Shown: piece by piece, positions 16,664-24,341 of the stretch
Position numbering within the stretch: position 1 is the stretch's first letter
Layout of the letters: each line of letters opens with the position of its first letter
DNA from: Sphingomonas sp. Leaf407
Lineage (GTDB): Bacteria > Pseudomonadota > Alphaproteobacteria > Sphingomonadales > Sphingomonadaceae
Direction: 5' to 3'
NCBI RefSeq assembly: GCF_001425385.1
Contig: NZ_LMQO01000002.1
Location: 62,001-126,000 of the forward strand
Length of the DNA stretch: 64,000 nt
Translations under genes and position numbers: made by a program
Notes under the pieces: generated by a model
What the model was told of the DNA's origin: nothing
Database searches by the model: none
Seen by the model: only the letters and a program-made list of their open reading frames with translations

Positions 16664-17442
16664 CTCTTCAGGACAAGGTCGCCGTCATCACTGGCGCCGC
16701 CAGCGGCATCGGCAAGGATATTGCCAAGCGCTTCCTCGAGGCGGGCGCGAAGGTCGCGATCGCCGACCTGGACATCGACGCGGCGAATGCCACCGCGCTG
16801 GAGTTCGACCCCGATGGCACCCGTGCGATGGGCGTCGCGATGAACGTCACCGACGAAGCGCAGGTCGACGCCGGTATCGAGGCGGTCGCCGCCCGGTTCG
16901 GCGGAATCGACGTGCTGGTGTCGAACGCCGGTATCCAGATCGTCGCGCCGATCGACCAGTTCGCCTTCGCCGACTGGAAGAAGCTGCTCGCCATCCATCT
17001 TGACGGTGCCTTCCTGACGACACGCGCCTGTCTGCGCCACATGTATGCGCAGGGACGCGGCGGCAGCATCCTCTACATGGGGTCGGTCCATTCGAAGGAG
17101 GCATCGAAGCTGAAAGGCCCCTATGTGACCGCCAAGCACGGGCTGATCGGACTGGCCAAGGTCGTCGCCAAAGAGGGTGCCGAACATGGTGTCCGCGCCA
17201 ACGTCATCTGCCCCGGCTTCGTCCGCACCCCGCTGGTGGAAAAGCAGATTCCGGAACAGGCCAGGGCACTGGGCATCAGCGAGGACGCGGTGATCCGCGA
17301 CGTGATGCTGAAGGAAACGGTCGACGGCGAGTTCACGACCGTCGACGATGTCGCGGAAACGGCGGTATTCCTCGCCGGTTTCCCGACGAACGCGCTGACC
17401 GGGCAGTCGATCGTGGTCAGCCACGGATGGTTCATGCAGTGA
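16660..17442 (+). CDS. bdhA: 3-hydroxybutyrate dehydrogenase (SDR)
   Basis: A 260-residue short-chain dehydrogenase closest to D-3-hydroxybutyrate dehydrogenase, which oxidises 3-hydroxybutyrate to acetoacetate with NAD+. The cofactor loop [12 protein letters not shown], the acidic IADLDID that selects [18 protein letters not shown], the Ser in [20 protein letters not shown] with the YxxxK pair, and the C-terminal [14 protein letters not shown] block (here [20 protein letters not shown]) are characteristic. It is translationally coupled to the DUF3734 patatin, suggesting a pair that hydrolyses a hydroxyacid ester or polymer and oxidises the monomer (inference). Confidence 0.88.
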   Translation: MTLQDKVAVITGAASGIGKDIAKRFLEAGAKVAIADLDIDAANATALEFDPDGTRAMGVAMNVTDEAQVDAGIEAVAARFGGIDVLVSNAGIQIVAPIDQFAFADWKKLLAIHLDGAFLTTRACLRHMYAQGRGGSILYMGSVHSKEASKLKGPYVTAKHGLIGLAKVVAKEGAEHGVRANVICPGFVRTPLVEKQIPEQARALGISEDAVIRDVMLKETVDGEFTTVDDVAETAVFLAGFPTNALTGQSIVVSHGWFMQ

Positions 17443-17464
17443 CCAGCCTGTCGGTCGCGACGCG

Positions 17465-17953
17465 ATGACCCCGTATCTGCCACTCCTCAGCGTCACGGTC
17501 GGCGCGATCCTCGCGACCACCGGCGGGTTCATTTCCGGCCGGTTGGCCGCGAGGGTCGAGCAACGTCGCCGCGCGCGGTTCGCGGCAACGATCGGGCGCG
17601 AGGTGCTCGCCTCGCTGCAGCATGTCGTCGTCCTGCTCAACGACGTCCATGATCGGGGCGATCCGTTCGGGCGGCTGACGATGCGCCTGATCCGGTCCGC
17701 GCGCCGCGAGGTCGAATTATACGAGCGCAACCGCGAGGCGATGTTCGAGGTCGGCGACGACGAGCTTCGGTTCCAACTGCACGACCTGATGACCCGGCTG
17801 GCGATCACGCTCGATTTCCTCATCGATGAAAGCCAGGACAAGGAAAGCGAGGTGGCCCGTCATGCCGTCGCGATGGCCGAGGCGTTCGACGTCTTCCAGC
17901 GACATTGCGCTGACATAGCGCCGATGATCGGGCGGTTGCAGCGCCATATCTGA
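17465..17953 (+). CDS. Membrane-anchored protein of unknown function
   Basis: A 162-residue protein not recognised as a known family. An N-terminal transmembrane helix (LLSVTVGAILATTGGFISG) is followed by a basic stretch (RLAARVEQRRRARFAA) and a mainly helical, charged domain (LQHVVVLLNDVHDRGD, DELRFQLHDLMTRLAITLDF). The positive-inside rule puts the helical domain in the cytoplasm. It starts 22 bp after 3-hydroxybutyrate dehydrogenase with only a weak ribosome-binding site, so it may be the last gene of that operon. No catalytic motif is visible. Confidence 0.7.
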   Translation: MTPYLPLLSVTVGAILATTGGFISGRLAARVEQRRRARFAATIGREVLASLQHVVVLLNDVHDRGDPFGRLTMRLIRSARREVELYERNREAMFEVGDDELRFQLHDLMTRLAITLDFLIDESQDKESEVARHAVAMAEAFDVFQRHCADIAPMIGRLQRHI

Positions 17954-18039
17954 CGGGTGCCGTTCCCCCGGTGCCGCATGGCCTCGGTCATCGGATGGCC
18001 CGTCCCCGAACACGCCGGCACCGGCGGATGCCGACACCA

Positions 18040-18054
18040 TTCGATTATATCGAA
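18040..18054. promoter_or_regulatory. 15-bp palindrome upstream of the first YceI gene
   Basis: TTCGAT-TAT-ATCGAA is a perfect inverted repeat in an AT-rich patch, 107 bp before the YceI start. It is a plausible operator for the YceI-cytochrome b561 unit. The same half-site TTCGAT recurs upstream of the TetR gene at 30024-30065. The cognate regulator is unknown. Confidence 0.4.
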
Positions 18055-18160
18055 CCTATCGGTCGAAACTAATCGGGTGGTCGGGACGCAGCCGAACGAT
18101 CATTTGAGGTGCAGCAACGGTTCCGCGATCGGACGGCGGGCCGGATGAAGGGGAATAGTC

Positions 18161-18775
18161 ATGAAGCATGTCATCACCGCAGCGCTGTCGATGGTTGCGC
18201 TCGCCGCCGCATCGGCCACCATCGCGCAGACCGCGCCTGCCGCCGCCCCCGCCACGGTGAAGGCGGGCACCTACACCGTCGAAACCTATCACACGCTGGT
18301 CCGGTTCGGTGTGAACCACTTCGGCATCAACGAATTCTTCGGCACCTTCCCCGGTGCGACGGGCACGCTGACGATCGATCCGAAGAACCTCGCGACCACG
18401 AAACTCGACGTGACCGTGCCGGTGGCGACGGTATCGACCACCAACGCGACACTCGACAAGGAACTAGTGAGCGCCGACTGGCTCGACGCGGCGAAGTTTC
18501 CGACCATGCGCTTCGTGTCGACCGGGGTGACGCGGACCGGCCCTGCGACCGCCAACGTCGCGGGCAAGCTGACGCTGCACGGCGTGACCAGGCCGGTCGT
18601 GCTGAAGGCGACGTTCAACGCCGCGGCCACCAACCCGATGAGCAAGGCCTATACGCTGGGTTTCAAGGCAACCGGCGTCATCAAGCGGACCGAGTTCGGC
18701 GTCAGCAAATACGCTCCCCTCGTTAGTGACGAGACGACGTTGACGATCAGCGCCGCGTTCGAACTGAAATCCTGA
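18161..18775 (+). CDS. Periplasmic YceI-family protein
   Basis: A 204-residue exported lipocalin-like protein. A signal peptide ends near ATIAQTAPA. Mature YceI blocks are present: GTYTVETYHTLVRFGVNHFG, FPGATGTLTIDPKNLATTKL, LVSADWLDAAKFPTMRFVST, ANVAGKLTLHGVTRPVVLKA and TEFGVSKYAPLVSDETTLTI. YceI proteins bind isoprenoid quinone-like ligands in a beta-barrel and are often encoded with cytochrome b561. GGGGAATAG precedes the ATG. The next genes, cytochrome b561 and a second YceI, suggest one periplasmic redox unit, although a stem-loop separates this gene from the next. Confidence 0.92.
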   Translation: MKHVITAALSMVALAAASATIAQTAPAAAPATVKAGTYTVETYHTLVRFGVNHFGINEFFGTFPGATGTLTIDPKNLATTKLDVTVPVATVSTTNATLDKELVSADWLDAAKFPTMRFVSTGVTRTGPATANVAGKLTLHGVTRPVVLKATFNAAATNPMSKAYTLGFKATGVIKRTEFGVSKYAPLVSDETTLTISAAFELKS

Positions 18776-18791
18776 TTTCCCGTTCAACCCT

Positions 18792-18818
18792 ACCCCGTCC
18801 GGCGCGGCCGGTCGGGGT
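18792..18818 (+). terminator. Stem-loop between YceI and cytochrome b561
   Basis: ACCCCGTCCGG (18792-18802) and CCGGTCGGGGT (18808-18818) pair over eleven positions with one T-T mismatch and a CGCGG loop. Situated 17 bp after the YceI stop and 22 bp before the cytochrome start, it could terminate, or attenuate to raise YceI over cytochrome b561. No T-run follows. Confidence 0.45.
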
Positions 18819-18840
18819 GGGCCAGCTCGAAAGCCTCGCC

Positions 18841-19416
18841 ATGCGCACCCGCTACTCCGTCGTCGCCATCCTGCTTCACTGGGTGATCGCCGTGCTGATC
18901 CTCGCCAATCTGCTGCTCGGCTGGCGGATGGGGTATCTGACTGGCATGGACCAGTTCGCGATGTTCCAACTGCACAAGTCGATCGGCATCACCGTGCTGG
19001 TGCTCAGCGTGGCGCGGCTGGCGTGGCGGCTGCTCAACCCGCCGCCGCCGTCGGTCGCACCGATGAAGCCGTGGGAGCACCGGGTCGCGAATGCCACCCA
19101 CTGGTTTTTCTATACGCTGATGATCGGCATGCCGCTGACCGGGTGGGCGATGGTGTCGGTCAGCCCGTACAACATCCCGACCCTGTTGTGGAAAACCATC
19201 CCGTGGCCGCATATCGGCTTCCTCCATGCGATGGACGCTGCCGGCAAGGCGCGGGTCGAGGCGGTCGGCGGCAATATCCACCTGTACCTCGCGCTGGGCG
19301 GCGCGGCGTTGATCGCGCTGCACGTCGCCGCCGCGCTCAAGCATCAGTTCATCGCGCGCGACGGGGTCCTCGGCCGGATGGTGCCGGGCCTGCGCAGCAC
19401 GCCCCATTCGCTCTGA
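18841..19416 (+). CDS. Cytochrome b561-type di-haem membrane protein
   Basis: A 191-residue four-helix membrane protein of the bacterial cytochrome b561 family. Candidate haem ligands are His in ILLHWVIAVLI, FQLHKSIGITV, NATHWFFYTLM and LHVAAALKHQFI. Such proteins exchange electrons between quinones or superoxide and periplasmic partners. The ATG at 18841 is preferred to the upstream GTG 18817 because the hydrophobic N-terminus starts directly. It is followed by a second YceI gene 13 bp later, behind AAGGAG, so both are co-transcribed. The YceI pair flanking the cytochrome suggests a quinone-delivery role (inference). Confidence 0.92.
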   Translation: MRTRYSVVAILLHWVIAVLILANLLLGWRMGYLTGMDQFAMFQLHKSIGITVLVLSVARLAWRLLNPPPPSVAPMKPWEHRVANATHWFFYTLMIGMPLTGWAMVSVSPYNIPTLLWKTIPWPHIGFLHAMDAAGKARVEAVGGNIHLYLALGGAALIALHVAAALKHQFIARDGVLGRMVPGLRSTPHSL

Positions 19417-19429
19417 AGGAGCCTCTCCC

Positions 19430-19990
19430 ATGCGTTACCTTCCTCTCGCCGCCATCGCCCTGATCGCCGCCCCGGCGGTCGCCGCGCCCGCCCCGTCGTG
19501 GACGATCGACAAGACCCGATCGCAGGTCGGCTTCGTCGCCAGCATGGGCGGGCAGGCGATCAACGGCAGCTTCAAACGCTTCGACGCGCGGATCGCGTTC
19601 GATCCCGCCAACCTGCCCGGATCGAGCGTGACCGCCGTGATCGACACCGCGTCGGCCACCACCGGCGACGCCTCGCGCGATCAATCGCTGCCGACGCCCG
19701 ACTGGTTCAACGTCAAGGCGTTCCCGCGCGCGACCTTCGCATCGAAGGCGTTCAAGAACCTCGGCGGCAACCGCTACCAGGCGGCGGGCACGCTGACGAT
19801 CCGCGGCGTCGCGCGGCCGGTGGTGCTGCCGTTCCAGCTCGTGATCGCCGGCAATGTCGCGCAGATGCGGGGCACGCTGACGATCGACCGGCGGTGGTTC
19901 GGCGTCGGGCAGGGACAGTTCGCCAGCCCGGATTCGGTCGCGGCGAACGTGAGGATCAACATCGCGATCCATGCCCGCAAGGCAGGGTGA
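19430..19990 (+). CDS. Second periplasmic YceI-family protein
   Basis: A 186-residue YceI protein with a signal peptide (LPLAAIALIAAPAVAAPAPS) and a mature region matching the family: WTIDKTRSQVGFVASMGGQA, SFKRFDARIAFDPANLPGSS, DWFNVKAFPRATFASKAFKN, AAGTLTIRGVARPVVLPFQL and FGVGQGQFASPDSVAANVRI. AAGGAGCCTCTCCC precedes the ATG. It differs markedly from the YceI at 18161, so this is an old pair rather than a recent tandem duplication. It is tightly linked to cytochrome b561 upstream, and an SDR follows ten bases after the stop. Confidence 0.92.
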   Translation: MRYLPLAAIALIAAPAVAAPAPSWTIDKTRSQVGFVASMGGQAINGSFKRFDARIAFDPANLPGSSVTAVIDTASATTGDASRDQSLPTPDWFNVKAFPRATFASKAFKNLGGNRYQAAGTLTIRGVARPVVLPFQLVIAGNVAQMRGTLTIDRRWFGVGQGQFASPDSVAANVRINIAIHARKAG

Positions 19991-20000
19991 GGACTTCGTC

Positions 20001-20750
20001 ATGAAGCAGAGCGGCAACACCATCCTCATCACCGGTGGCGGATCGGGCATCGGCGCGGCGCTGGCGCACCGGTTCCACGACCGTGGCGATACCGTCATCA
20101 TCGCCGGGCGGCGACAGGCCGCGCTCGACGACGCGGCGGCAGGGCGCGGGAACATCCACACGACGACGCTCGACGCGGACGATCCCGCCGCGATCGCGGC
20201 GTTCGCGCGGGACCTGACCGCGCGCTTCCCCGCGCTGAACGTCCTTATCAACAATGCCGGCATCATGCGTGTCGAGCCGCTCGACACCGCGCGCGACCTG
20301 ACCGATGCGGCGGCGACGATCGCCACCAACCTGCTCGGCCCGATCCGGATGACCGACGCGCTGATCGACCATCTGGTCGCACGCGGCGACGGGCTGGTGG
20401 TCAACGTCACCTCGGGCCTCGCGTTCGTGCCGCTGGTGACGACGCCAACCTATTCGGCGACCAAGGCGGCGATGCACTCCTATACCGTGTCGCTGCGCCA
20501 TGCGCTGGCGGGCAAGGTCGAGGTGATCGAACTGGCCCCGCCCGCGGTGCAGACCGAACTCACCCCCGGCCAGTCGACGCGCGAGGGCTATCAGCCGCTC
20601 GACGACTTCGCCGACGAGGTGCTGGCGCTGTTCGCACAGGAGCCGACCCCGGCCGAGATCCTCGTCCAGCGCGTCCATCCCCTGCGCTTCGCCGGGCGCG
20701 ACGACCGGTTCGCGGCGACGCTGGAGCGGCTGAACGGCGCGGCGCACTGA
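20001..20750 (+). CDS. DltE-like SDR oxidoreductase
   Basis: A 249-residue short-chain dehydrogenase. TGGGSGIGAALAHRF binds the dinucleotide, GRRQAAL follows beta-2, INNAGIMRV is the NNAG block, and Ser-Tyr-Lys are in VNVTSGLAFVPLVTTPTYSA with TKAAMHS. The C-terminal tail (STREGYQPLDDFADEVLALF) is typical of DltE-like members acting on unknown small carbonyls. ATG 20001 is the first after the YceI stop with the fold starting at once; an upstream frame would overlap the YceI gene. It continues the forward redox operon and is followed by another NAD(P)-binding protein. Confidence 0.85.
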   Translation: MKQSGNTILITGGGSGIGAALAHRFHDRGDTVIIAGRRQAALDDAAAGRGNIHTTTLDADDPAAIAAFARDLTARFPALNVLINNAGIMRVEPLDTARDLTDAAATIATNLLGPIRMTDALIDHLVARGDGLVVNVTSGLAFVPLVTTPTYSATKAAMHSYTVSLRHALAGKVEVIELAPPAVQTELTPGQSTREGYQPLDDFADEVLALFAQEPTPAEILVQRVHPLRFAGRDDRFAATLERLNGAAH

Positions 20751-20774
20751 TTTTCAACCACAAGGACTGACATC

Positions 20775-21386
20775 ATGACGAAGGTCGCACTCATCGGCGC
20801 ATCGGGACAGGCCGGCTCGCGCATCCTGCAGGAATTGTCCGACCGCGGGCATCACGTCACCGCGATCGCGCGCCACCCGGACAAGATCGCGGCGCTGCCG
20901 AACGTCACCGCGCAGCGCGGCGACGTGGCCGATGGCGGCGCGCTGGCGGCGCTGTTGCGCGGACATGACGCGGTGGTCAGCTCGGTGCATTTCTCCGTCA
21001 CCGATCCCGCCGCGCTGATCGGCGCGGTCCGGGCGTCGGGGGTGAAGCGCTATCTGGTGGTCGGCGGCGCCGGCAGCCTGGAGGTCGCGCCCGGCGTCCG
21101 CCTGATCGACTCGCCCGACTTCCCCGAGGCGTACAGGGCGGAGGCGAGCGCGGGCGCGGCTTTCCTCGACCTGCTGCGCGGCGAGACGGAGCTGGAGTGG
21201 ACGTTCCTGTCCCCCTCCGCGATGTTCGTCGCGGGCGAGCGGACCGGCGTGTTCCGGCTGGGCAAGGACACGCTGCTTACGAACGACGGGGGTTCGAGCA
21301 TCTCGTTCGAGGATTACGCCATCGCGCTGGTCGACGAGATCGAACGCCCCGCGCATGTCCGGCAGCGCTTTACGGTCGGGTATTGA
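20775..21386 (+). CDS. NAD(P)H-binding epimerase-like protein (NmrA/YwnB type)
   Basis: A 203-residue atypical SDR. VALIGASGQAGSRILQELSD is the glycine-rich loop, AIARHPDKIAALPNVTAQRG and DVADGGALAALLRGHDAVVS follow, and YLVVGGAGSLEVAPGVRLID, TFLSPSAMFVAGERTGVFRL and SISFEDYAIALVDEIERPAH match YwnB/NmrA-like proteins. Relatives are quinone- or flavin-reductase-like or regulatory NAD(P) sensors. CAAGGACTGACATC precedes the ATG. It is the last forward gene before a perfect hairpin and convergent genes, and is commonly found in LysR-controlled oxidative clusters like this one. Confidence 0.86.
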   Translation: MTKVALIGASGQAGSRILQELSDRGHHVTAIARHPDKIAALPNVTAQRGDVADGGALAALLRGHDAVVSSVHFSVTDPAALIGAVRASGVKRYLVVGGAGSLEVAPGVRLIDSPDFPEAYRAEASAGAAFLDLLRGETELEWTFLSPSAMFVAGERTGVFRLGKDTLLTNDGGSSISFEDYAIALVDEIERPAHVRQRFTVGY

Positions 21387-21408
21387 ACGGGCGGCCGATA
21401 CGACAGGC

Positions 21409-21434
21409 GACCGGCGGCATCGCGGCCGCCGGTC
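21409..21434. terminator. Bidirectional hairpin between convergent genes
   Basis: GACCGGCGGC (21409-21418) pairs perfectly with GCCGCCGGTC (21425-21434) around ATCGCG. It lies between the forward epimerase-like gene and the reverse NTF2-like gene, a few bases beyond each stop. No T-run is present. Confidence 0.55.
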
Positions 21435-21440
21435 CGCCCC

Positions 21441-21839
21441 TCAGCGATCCGGCGACAGCGCCGCCATCACGGTCGCGCTGTCGACATATTGCTCCATCGT
21501 CACGATCCTGCCGCCCTCCAGCCGATAGAGGTGTGCGAAGGTCGCGGTCATCGCCTTGCCGGTGGCGCGGTACGTTCCCGAATAGACGCCGAACGCCGCG
21601 ACGCGGTCGCCGTCCTCCAGATAGGTGTGGACCTCGGCCTTGTACCCCTCCCACTCGGTGCCGAGCCGGTGGAACACGCCCGCAACGATCGCGTCGTAGC
21701 CGACATAGGTGCCGGCATAGGGGAACCCCGCCGCCTCGGTCCAGGTCGCGTGCGGCGCCAGCGCGGCCTTCAGGTTCGCGCCGTTTTCCTCGGATGAGCC
21801 TTCATAGGTGGCGCGGATGATGTCCTTGTTGCTCGCCAT
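21441..21839 (-). CDS. Ketosteroid isomerase-like NTF2-fold protein
   Basis: A 132-residue NTF2-superfamily protein: ASNKDIIRATYEGSSEENGA, LKAALAPHATWTEAAGFPYA, GTYVGYDAIVAGVFHRLGTE, the segment VHTYLEDGDRVAAFGVYSGT and TGKAMTATFAHLYRLEGGRI with VTMEQYVDSATV at the C-terminus. This pattern is common in ketosteroid-isomerase-like proteins that bind hydrophobic small molecules or act on them; the substrate is unknown. It begins three bases after the stop of the MBL-fold gene, so translation is coupled. It is the last gene of the reverse unit whose promoter faces the LysR gene at 23394. Confidence 0.85.
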   Translation of the reverse strand: MASNKDIIRATYEGSSEENGANLKAALAPHATWTEAAGFPYAGTYVGYDAIVAGVFHRLGTEWEGYKAEVHTYLEDGDRVAAFGVYSGTYRATGKAMTATFAHLYRLEGGRIVTMEQYVDSATVMAALSPDR

Positions 21840-21842
21840 GGT

Positions 21843-22658
21843 TCAACCCCACGCCATTTCGCCGGTCGCGACCTTCGCGCCGACCTGCAACGCCACGCCC
21901 ATTCCGGCATCGGGATAGCGCGCGGTCATCGCCGCGATCAGCGTCGCGCTGTCGGGCTGCTTGGCCAGTTCCTCCTCGAACGCGCGCAGGTAATCGCGGG
22001 TGTAGGTCAGCGCGGCCGCCCCGGTCGGCGCGTCGGGGGTCATGTGCCCCGGCACCACGACCGCGGGATCCCGCGCCAGCATCGCGTCGAGCTGCGCGAT
22101 CCACGCGGCGCGCCCCGCCGCGCTGTTGGTGTCGGCGGTCCAGACATGGACGCCCGAGAACACCAGCACCCCGCCGACGATCGCCGACAGCGACGGCACC
22201 CACAGATACCGCCGGTTGGCGAGGCCGTCGGCGGCGACGATCTCGACCCGCTCGCCATCGACGGTCAGCGCGGTGTCGGCGAACGGCGTCGGCATGACCA
22301 CATCGTCCAGCGTCTTCGGCCCGTTGTCACCGAGCTGCGGCCCCCAGGTCGCGAGCTTCTTCTCGACGTTCGCCTCGATCGCGGCGATCGTCTCGGGCGC
22401 GGCCAGCACGCGCGCGTCGGGGAACGCCGCCTTGATCGGTGCCAGGCTGAAATAATAATCGGGGTCGCTCTGGCTGATATAGATGGTGGTCAGCGTCCGC
22501 CCCGTCGCGGCGATTGCCTCCGCCAGCGCGCGTCCGTCGGGCAGGGTGAAGCCGCCATCCACCAGCACCGCCTCGGTCGCGCCCCACAGCAGCACCGGCG
22601 CGCGGAAGAAGCCGTGCTCGCCGGCGGGAAAGGATTGCCAGTGGAGGGTGTCGGTCAT
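21843..22658 (-). CDS. MBL-fold protein with degenerate metal site
   Basis: A 271-residue metallo-beta-lactamase-fold protein (LLWGATEAVLVDGGFTLPDG, TLTTIYISQSDPDYYFSLAP, RYLWVPSLSAIVGGVLVFSG, AVVVPGHMTPDAPTG). The normal metal motif HxHxDH is replaced by QSDPDY: only the Asp remains, while the later His of VVPGH and an Asp in VHVWTAD persist. It may therefore bind one metal or none, or be a ligand-binding relative. The fold and size are otherwise intact and there is no frameshift. It lies between a DsbA-like and an NTF2-like gene under the LysR gene at 23394. Confidence 0.78.
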   Translation of the reverse strand: MTDTLHWQSFPAGEHGFFRAPVLLWGATEAVLVDGGFTLPDGRALAEAIAATGRTLTTIYISQSDPDYYFSLAPIKAAFPDARVLAAPETIAAIEANVEKKLATWGPQLGDNGPKTLDDVVMPTPFADTALTVDGERVEIVAADGLANRRYLWVPSLSAIVGGVLVFSGVHVWTADTNSAAGRAAWIAQLDAMLARDPAVVVPGHMTPDAPTGAAALTYTRDYLRAFEEELAKQPDSATLIAAMTARYPDAGMGVALQVGAKVATGEMAWG

Positions 22659-22689
22659 GGTCTGTCTCCGGTGAGGATGTGAAAGCGGG

Positions 22690-23316
22690 TCAGGCGGCGA
22701 GAAGCGACAACGGGTCGCGGTACAGAAGGTTCGTGTCGATCGGGGTCAGCGTGTCGCCGTCGATCCGCAACAGTGCGGGGACGCCGCGCAGGCCGTGCGC
22801 GCGCAGGATCGAGCCGGCGCGCTCCAGCCGCTGGCGAGTGGCGGCGCGCAGGTCGGGCGCGTCCGCGACCAGTGCGACCGCCGCCGGCTCCAGCCCGGCG
22901 GCGCGCAGCAGGTCCGCCAGCACGCCGGTGTCGGCAATATTCCGCCCGTCGCGATAGCGCGCGCGCTGGATCAGGCCGAGCAGCGCGAGTTCGCGGTCGG
23001 GCGCGGTGCGCGCGACCGCGGTCAGCGCCAGCGTCGCGGGGCCACTGTCGAGCCGCACGTCGTCGCCGCCGGTGATGCGCGCGCGATAGGCGTCGCCGAA
23101 CGTCGCGCCGGTGGCGGCGCCGATCGCACGGTCGCTGGTCAGGATGTGCGTCGCCATGCCCCGGTCGAGCGTCCGTGCGCCCGCACCGGCGAACAGGCCG
23201 GTGGGCAGCGGCTCGACCGCCGCGCCGGGCTGCGCGGCCAGCGTCGCGATGGCATCCGATGCGCCGTAGCACCAGCCGCACATCGGGTCGAAGAGATAAA
23301 GGAAACGGGTCGTCAT
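22690..23316 (-). CDS. DsbA-family (FrnE-like) thiol protein
   Basis: A 208-residue thioredoxin-fold protein. The CGWC active site is at Cys13-Cys16 in LYLFDPMCGWCYGAS, followed by an inserted helical domain and a C-terminal segment (LRAHGLRGVPALLRIDGDTL) carrying the cis-Pro of the fold. No signal peptide, so it acts in the cytoplasm like FrnE-type disulfide isomerases, which help against oxidative stress. ATG 23316 was chosen because GGAG lies nine bases upstream; the ATG at 23331 has no such site. It is first in the reverse unit, divergent from the LysR gene with 77 bp between starts. Confidence 0.86.
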   Translation of the reverse strand: MTTRFLYLFDPMCGWCYGASDAIATLAAQPGAAVEPLPTGLFAGAGARTLDRGMATHILTSDRAIGAATGATFGDAYRARITGGDDVRLDSGPATLALTAVARTAPDRELALLGLIQRARYRDGRNIADTGVLADLLRAAGLEPAAVALVADAPDLRAATRQRLERAGSILRAHGLRGVPALLRIDGDTLTPIDTNLLYRDPLSLLAA

Positions 23317-23367
23317 GTGACGGTTCTCCATGCTGGTGGAGATATGCGCGCAACCGATTGCCGGCGC

Positions 23368-23382
23368 TAGATCGACGATCTA
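23368..23382. promoter_or_regulatory. LysR-type box in a divergent promoter
   Basis: TAGATCG-A-CGATCTA is a perfect 15-bp inverted repeat with the T-N11-A outline of LysR sites. It lies between the divergent DsbA-like and LysR genes, 12 bp before the LysR start, so it probably serves autoregulation and activation of the reverse unit. Confidence 0.55.
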
Positions 23383-23393
23383 TCCATCACCAT

Positions 23394-24320
23394 ATGCCAG
23401 CAGCATACAATCCACGCGCTGCCGCCAATCACGGCATCAACAACCTGAAACGGCTCGCCTATTTCGCCGAGGTGGTCGAAACCGGGTCGTTCACCGCTGC
23501 GGCCGCGCGGCTGGGAATCACCAAGGCGGTGGTCAGCAGCCAGGTCGCCCGGCTGGAACAGGCGTTCGAAACCACGCTGCTGGTCCGCACGACCCGCAGC
23601 GTCCGGCCGACCGAGGAAGGGCGGATCTTCTACGAACGCTGCGCCCGGATCCTGTCGGAAGCGCAGGCGGCGTTCGACGGGCTGGTGGCGGGGGACGGCG
23701 CGCCGACTGGGCTGTTGCGGCTGACCGCGCCGCTCGATTACGGCGTCGCGATGGTGGTGCCGGCCATCGCCGTATTCCGCGAACGCTTCCCGGCCTGTAC
23801 CGTCGATCTGGTGCTGAGCGATGCGACGCTCGATCCGGTCGGCAGCGACATCGAACTCGCGATCCGGGTCGGCTGGCTGACCGACAGCGCGCTTCGCGCG
23901 CGGCGGATCGGGACGTTCGGGCAGGTGCTGGTCGCCGGCCCGGACCATGGGGTCGCGCCGGACGCGACGCCCGCGGACCTCGCGGCGCTGCCGTTCGTCG
24001 CCAACAGCAACCTCGGCGATCCGCTCGGCTGGACGTTCCGGTCGGATAGTGGCGCGGCGCAGGCGGTGCGCTTCGCGACGACGCTGGCGATCAGCGCGAC
24101 GATCGGCGTGCTGCAGGCGGCGCGCGACGGGGCGGGACTCGCGATCCTGCCCGATTTCGCGGTGGCGGGCGATCTGGCGAGCGGACGGCTGGTGCGGCTG
24201 CTGCCCGGCTGGCAGCTCGATCGCGGCGGCGTCCATGCGGTGATGCCGGGGACGCGCTTCCGCCCCGCGCGCGTCACCGCGTTCCTCGACATCCTGGCCG
24301 AGCGCGAACGGCGGCGCTGA
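23394..24320 (+). CDS. LysR-family transcriptional regulator
   Basis: A 308-residue LysR regulator. The winged HTH (LKRLAYFAEVVETGSFTAAA, ARLGITKAVVSSQVARLEQA, FETTLLVRTTRSVRPTEEGR) is followed by a substrate-binding domain (GLLRLTAPLDYGVAMVVPAI, DIELAIRVGWLTDSALRARR, LQAARDGAGLAILPDFAV). It is of the CrgA/AaeR-like branch, members of which commonly sense aromatics, quinones or other electrophiles. It diverges from a DsbA-like, MBL-fold and NTF2-like unit with a palindromic box between them, and is convergent with the SDR gene. The likely target is the divergent unit. Confidence 0.92.
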   Translation: MPAAYNPRAAANHGINNLKRLAYFAEVVETGSFTAAAARLGITKAVVSSQVARLEQAFETTLLVRTTRSVRPTEEGRIFYERCARILSEAQAAFDGLVAGDGAPTGLLRLTAPLDYGVAMVVPAIAVFRERFPACTVDLVLSDATLDPVGSDIELAIRVGWLTDSALRARRIGTFGQVLVAGPDHGVAPDATPADLAALPFVANSNLGDPLGWTFRSDSGAAQAVRFATTLAISATIGVLQAARDGAGLAILPDFAVAGDLASGRLVRLLPGWQLDRGGVHAVMPGTRFRPARVTAFLDILAERERRR

Positions 24321-24341
24321 CGCCGGCCGGGCGGCAGGGAC

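Noticed and set aside
17957..18148. 63-residue open frame between the membrane unknown and YceI
   Set aside because: No ribosome-binding site, and it runs through the palindrome at 18040; it looks like promoter DNA.
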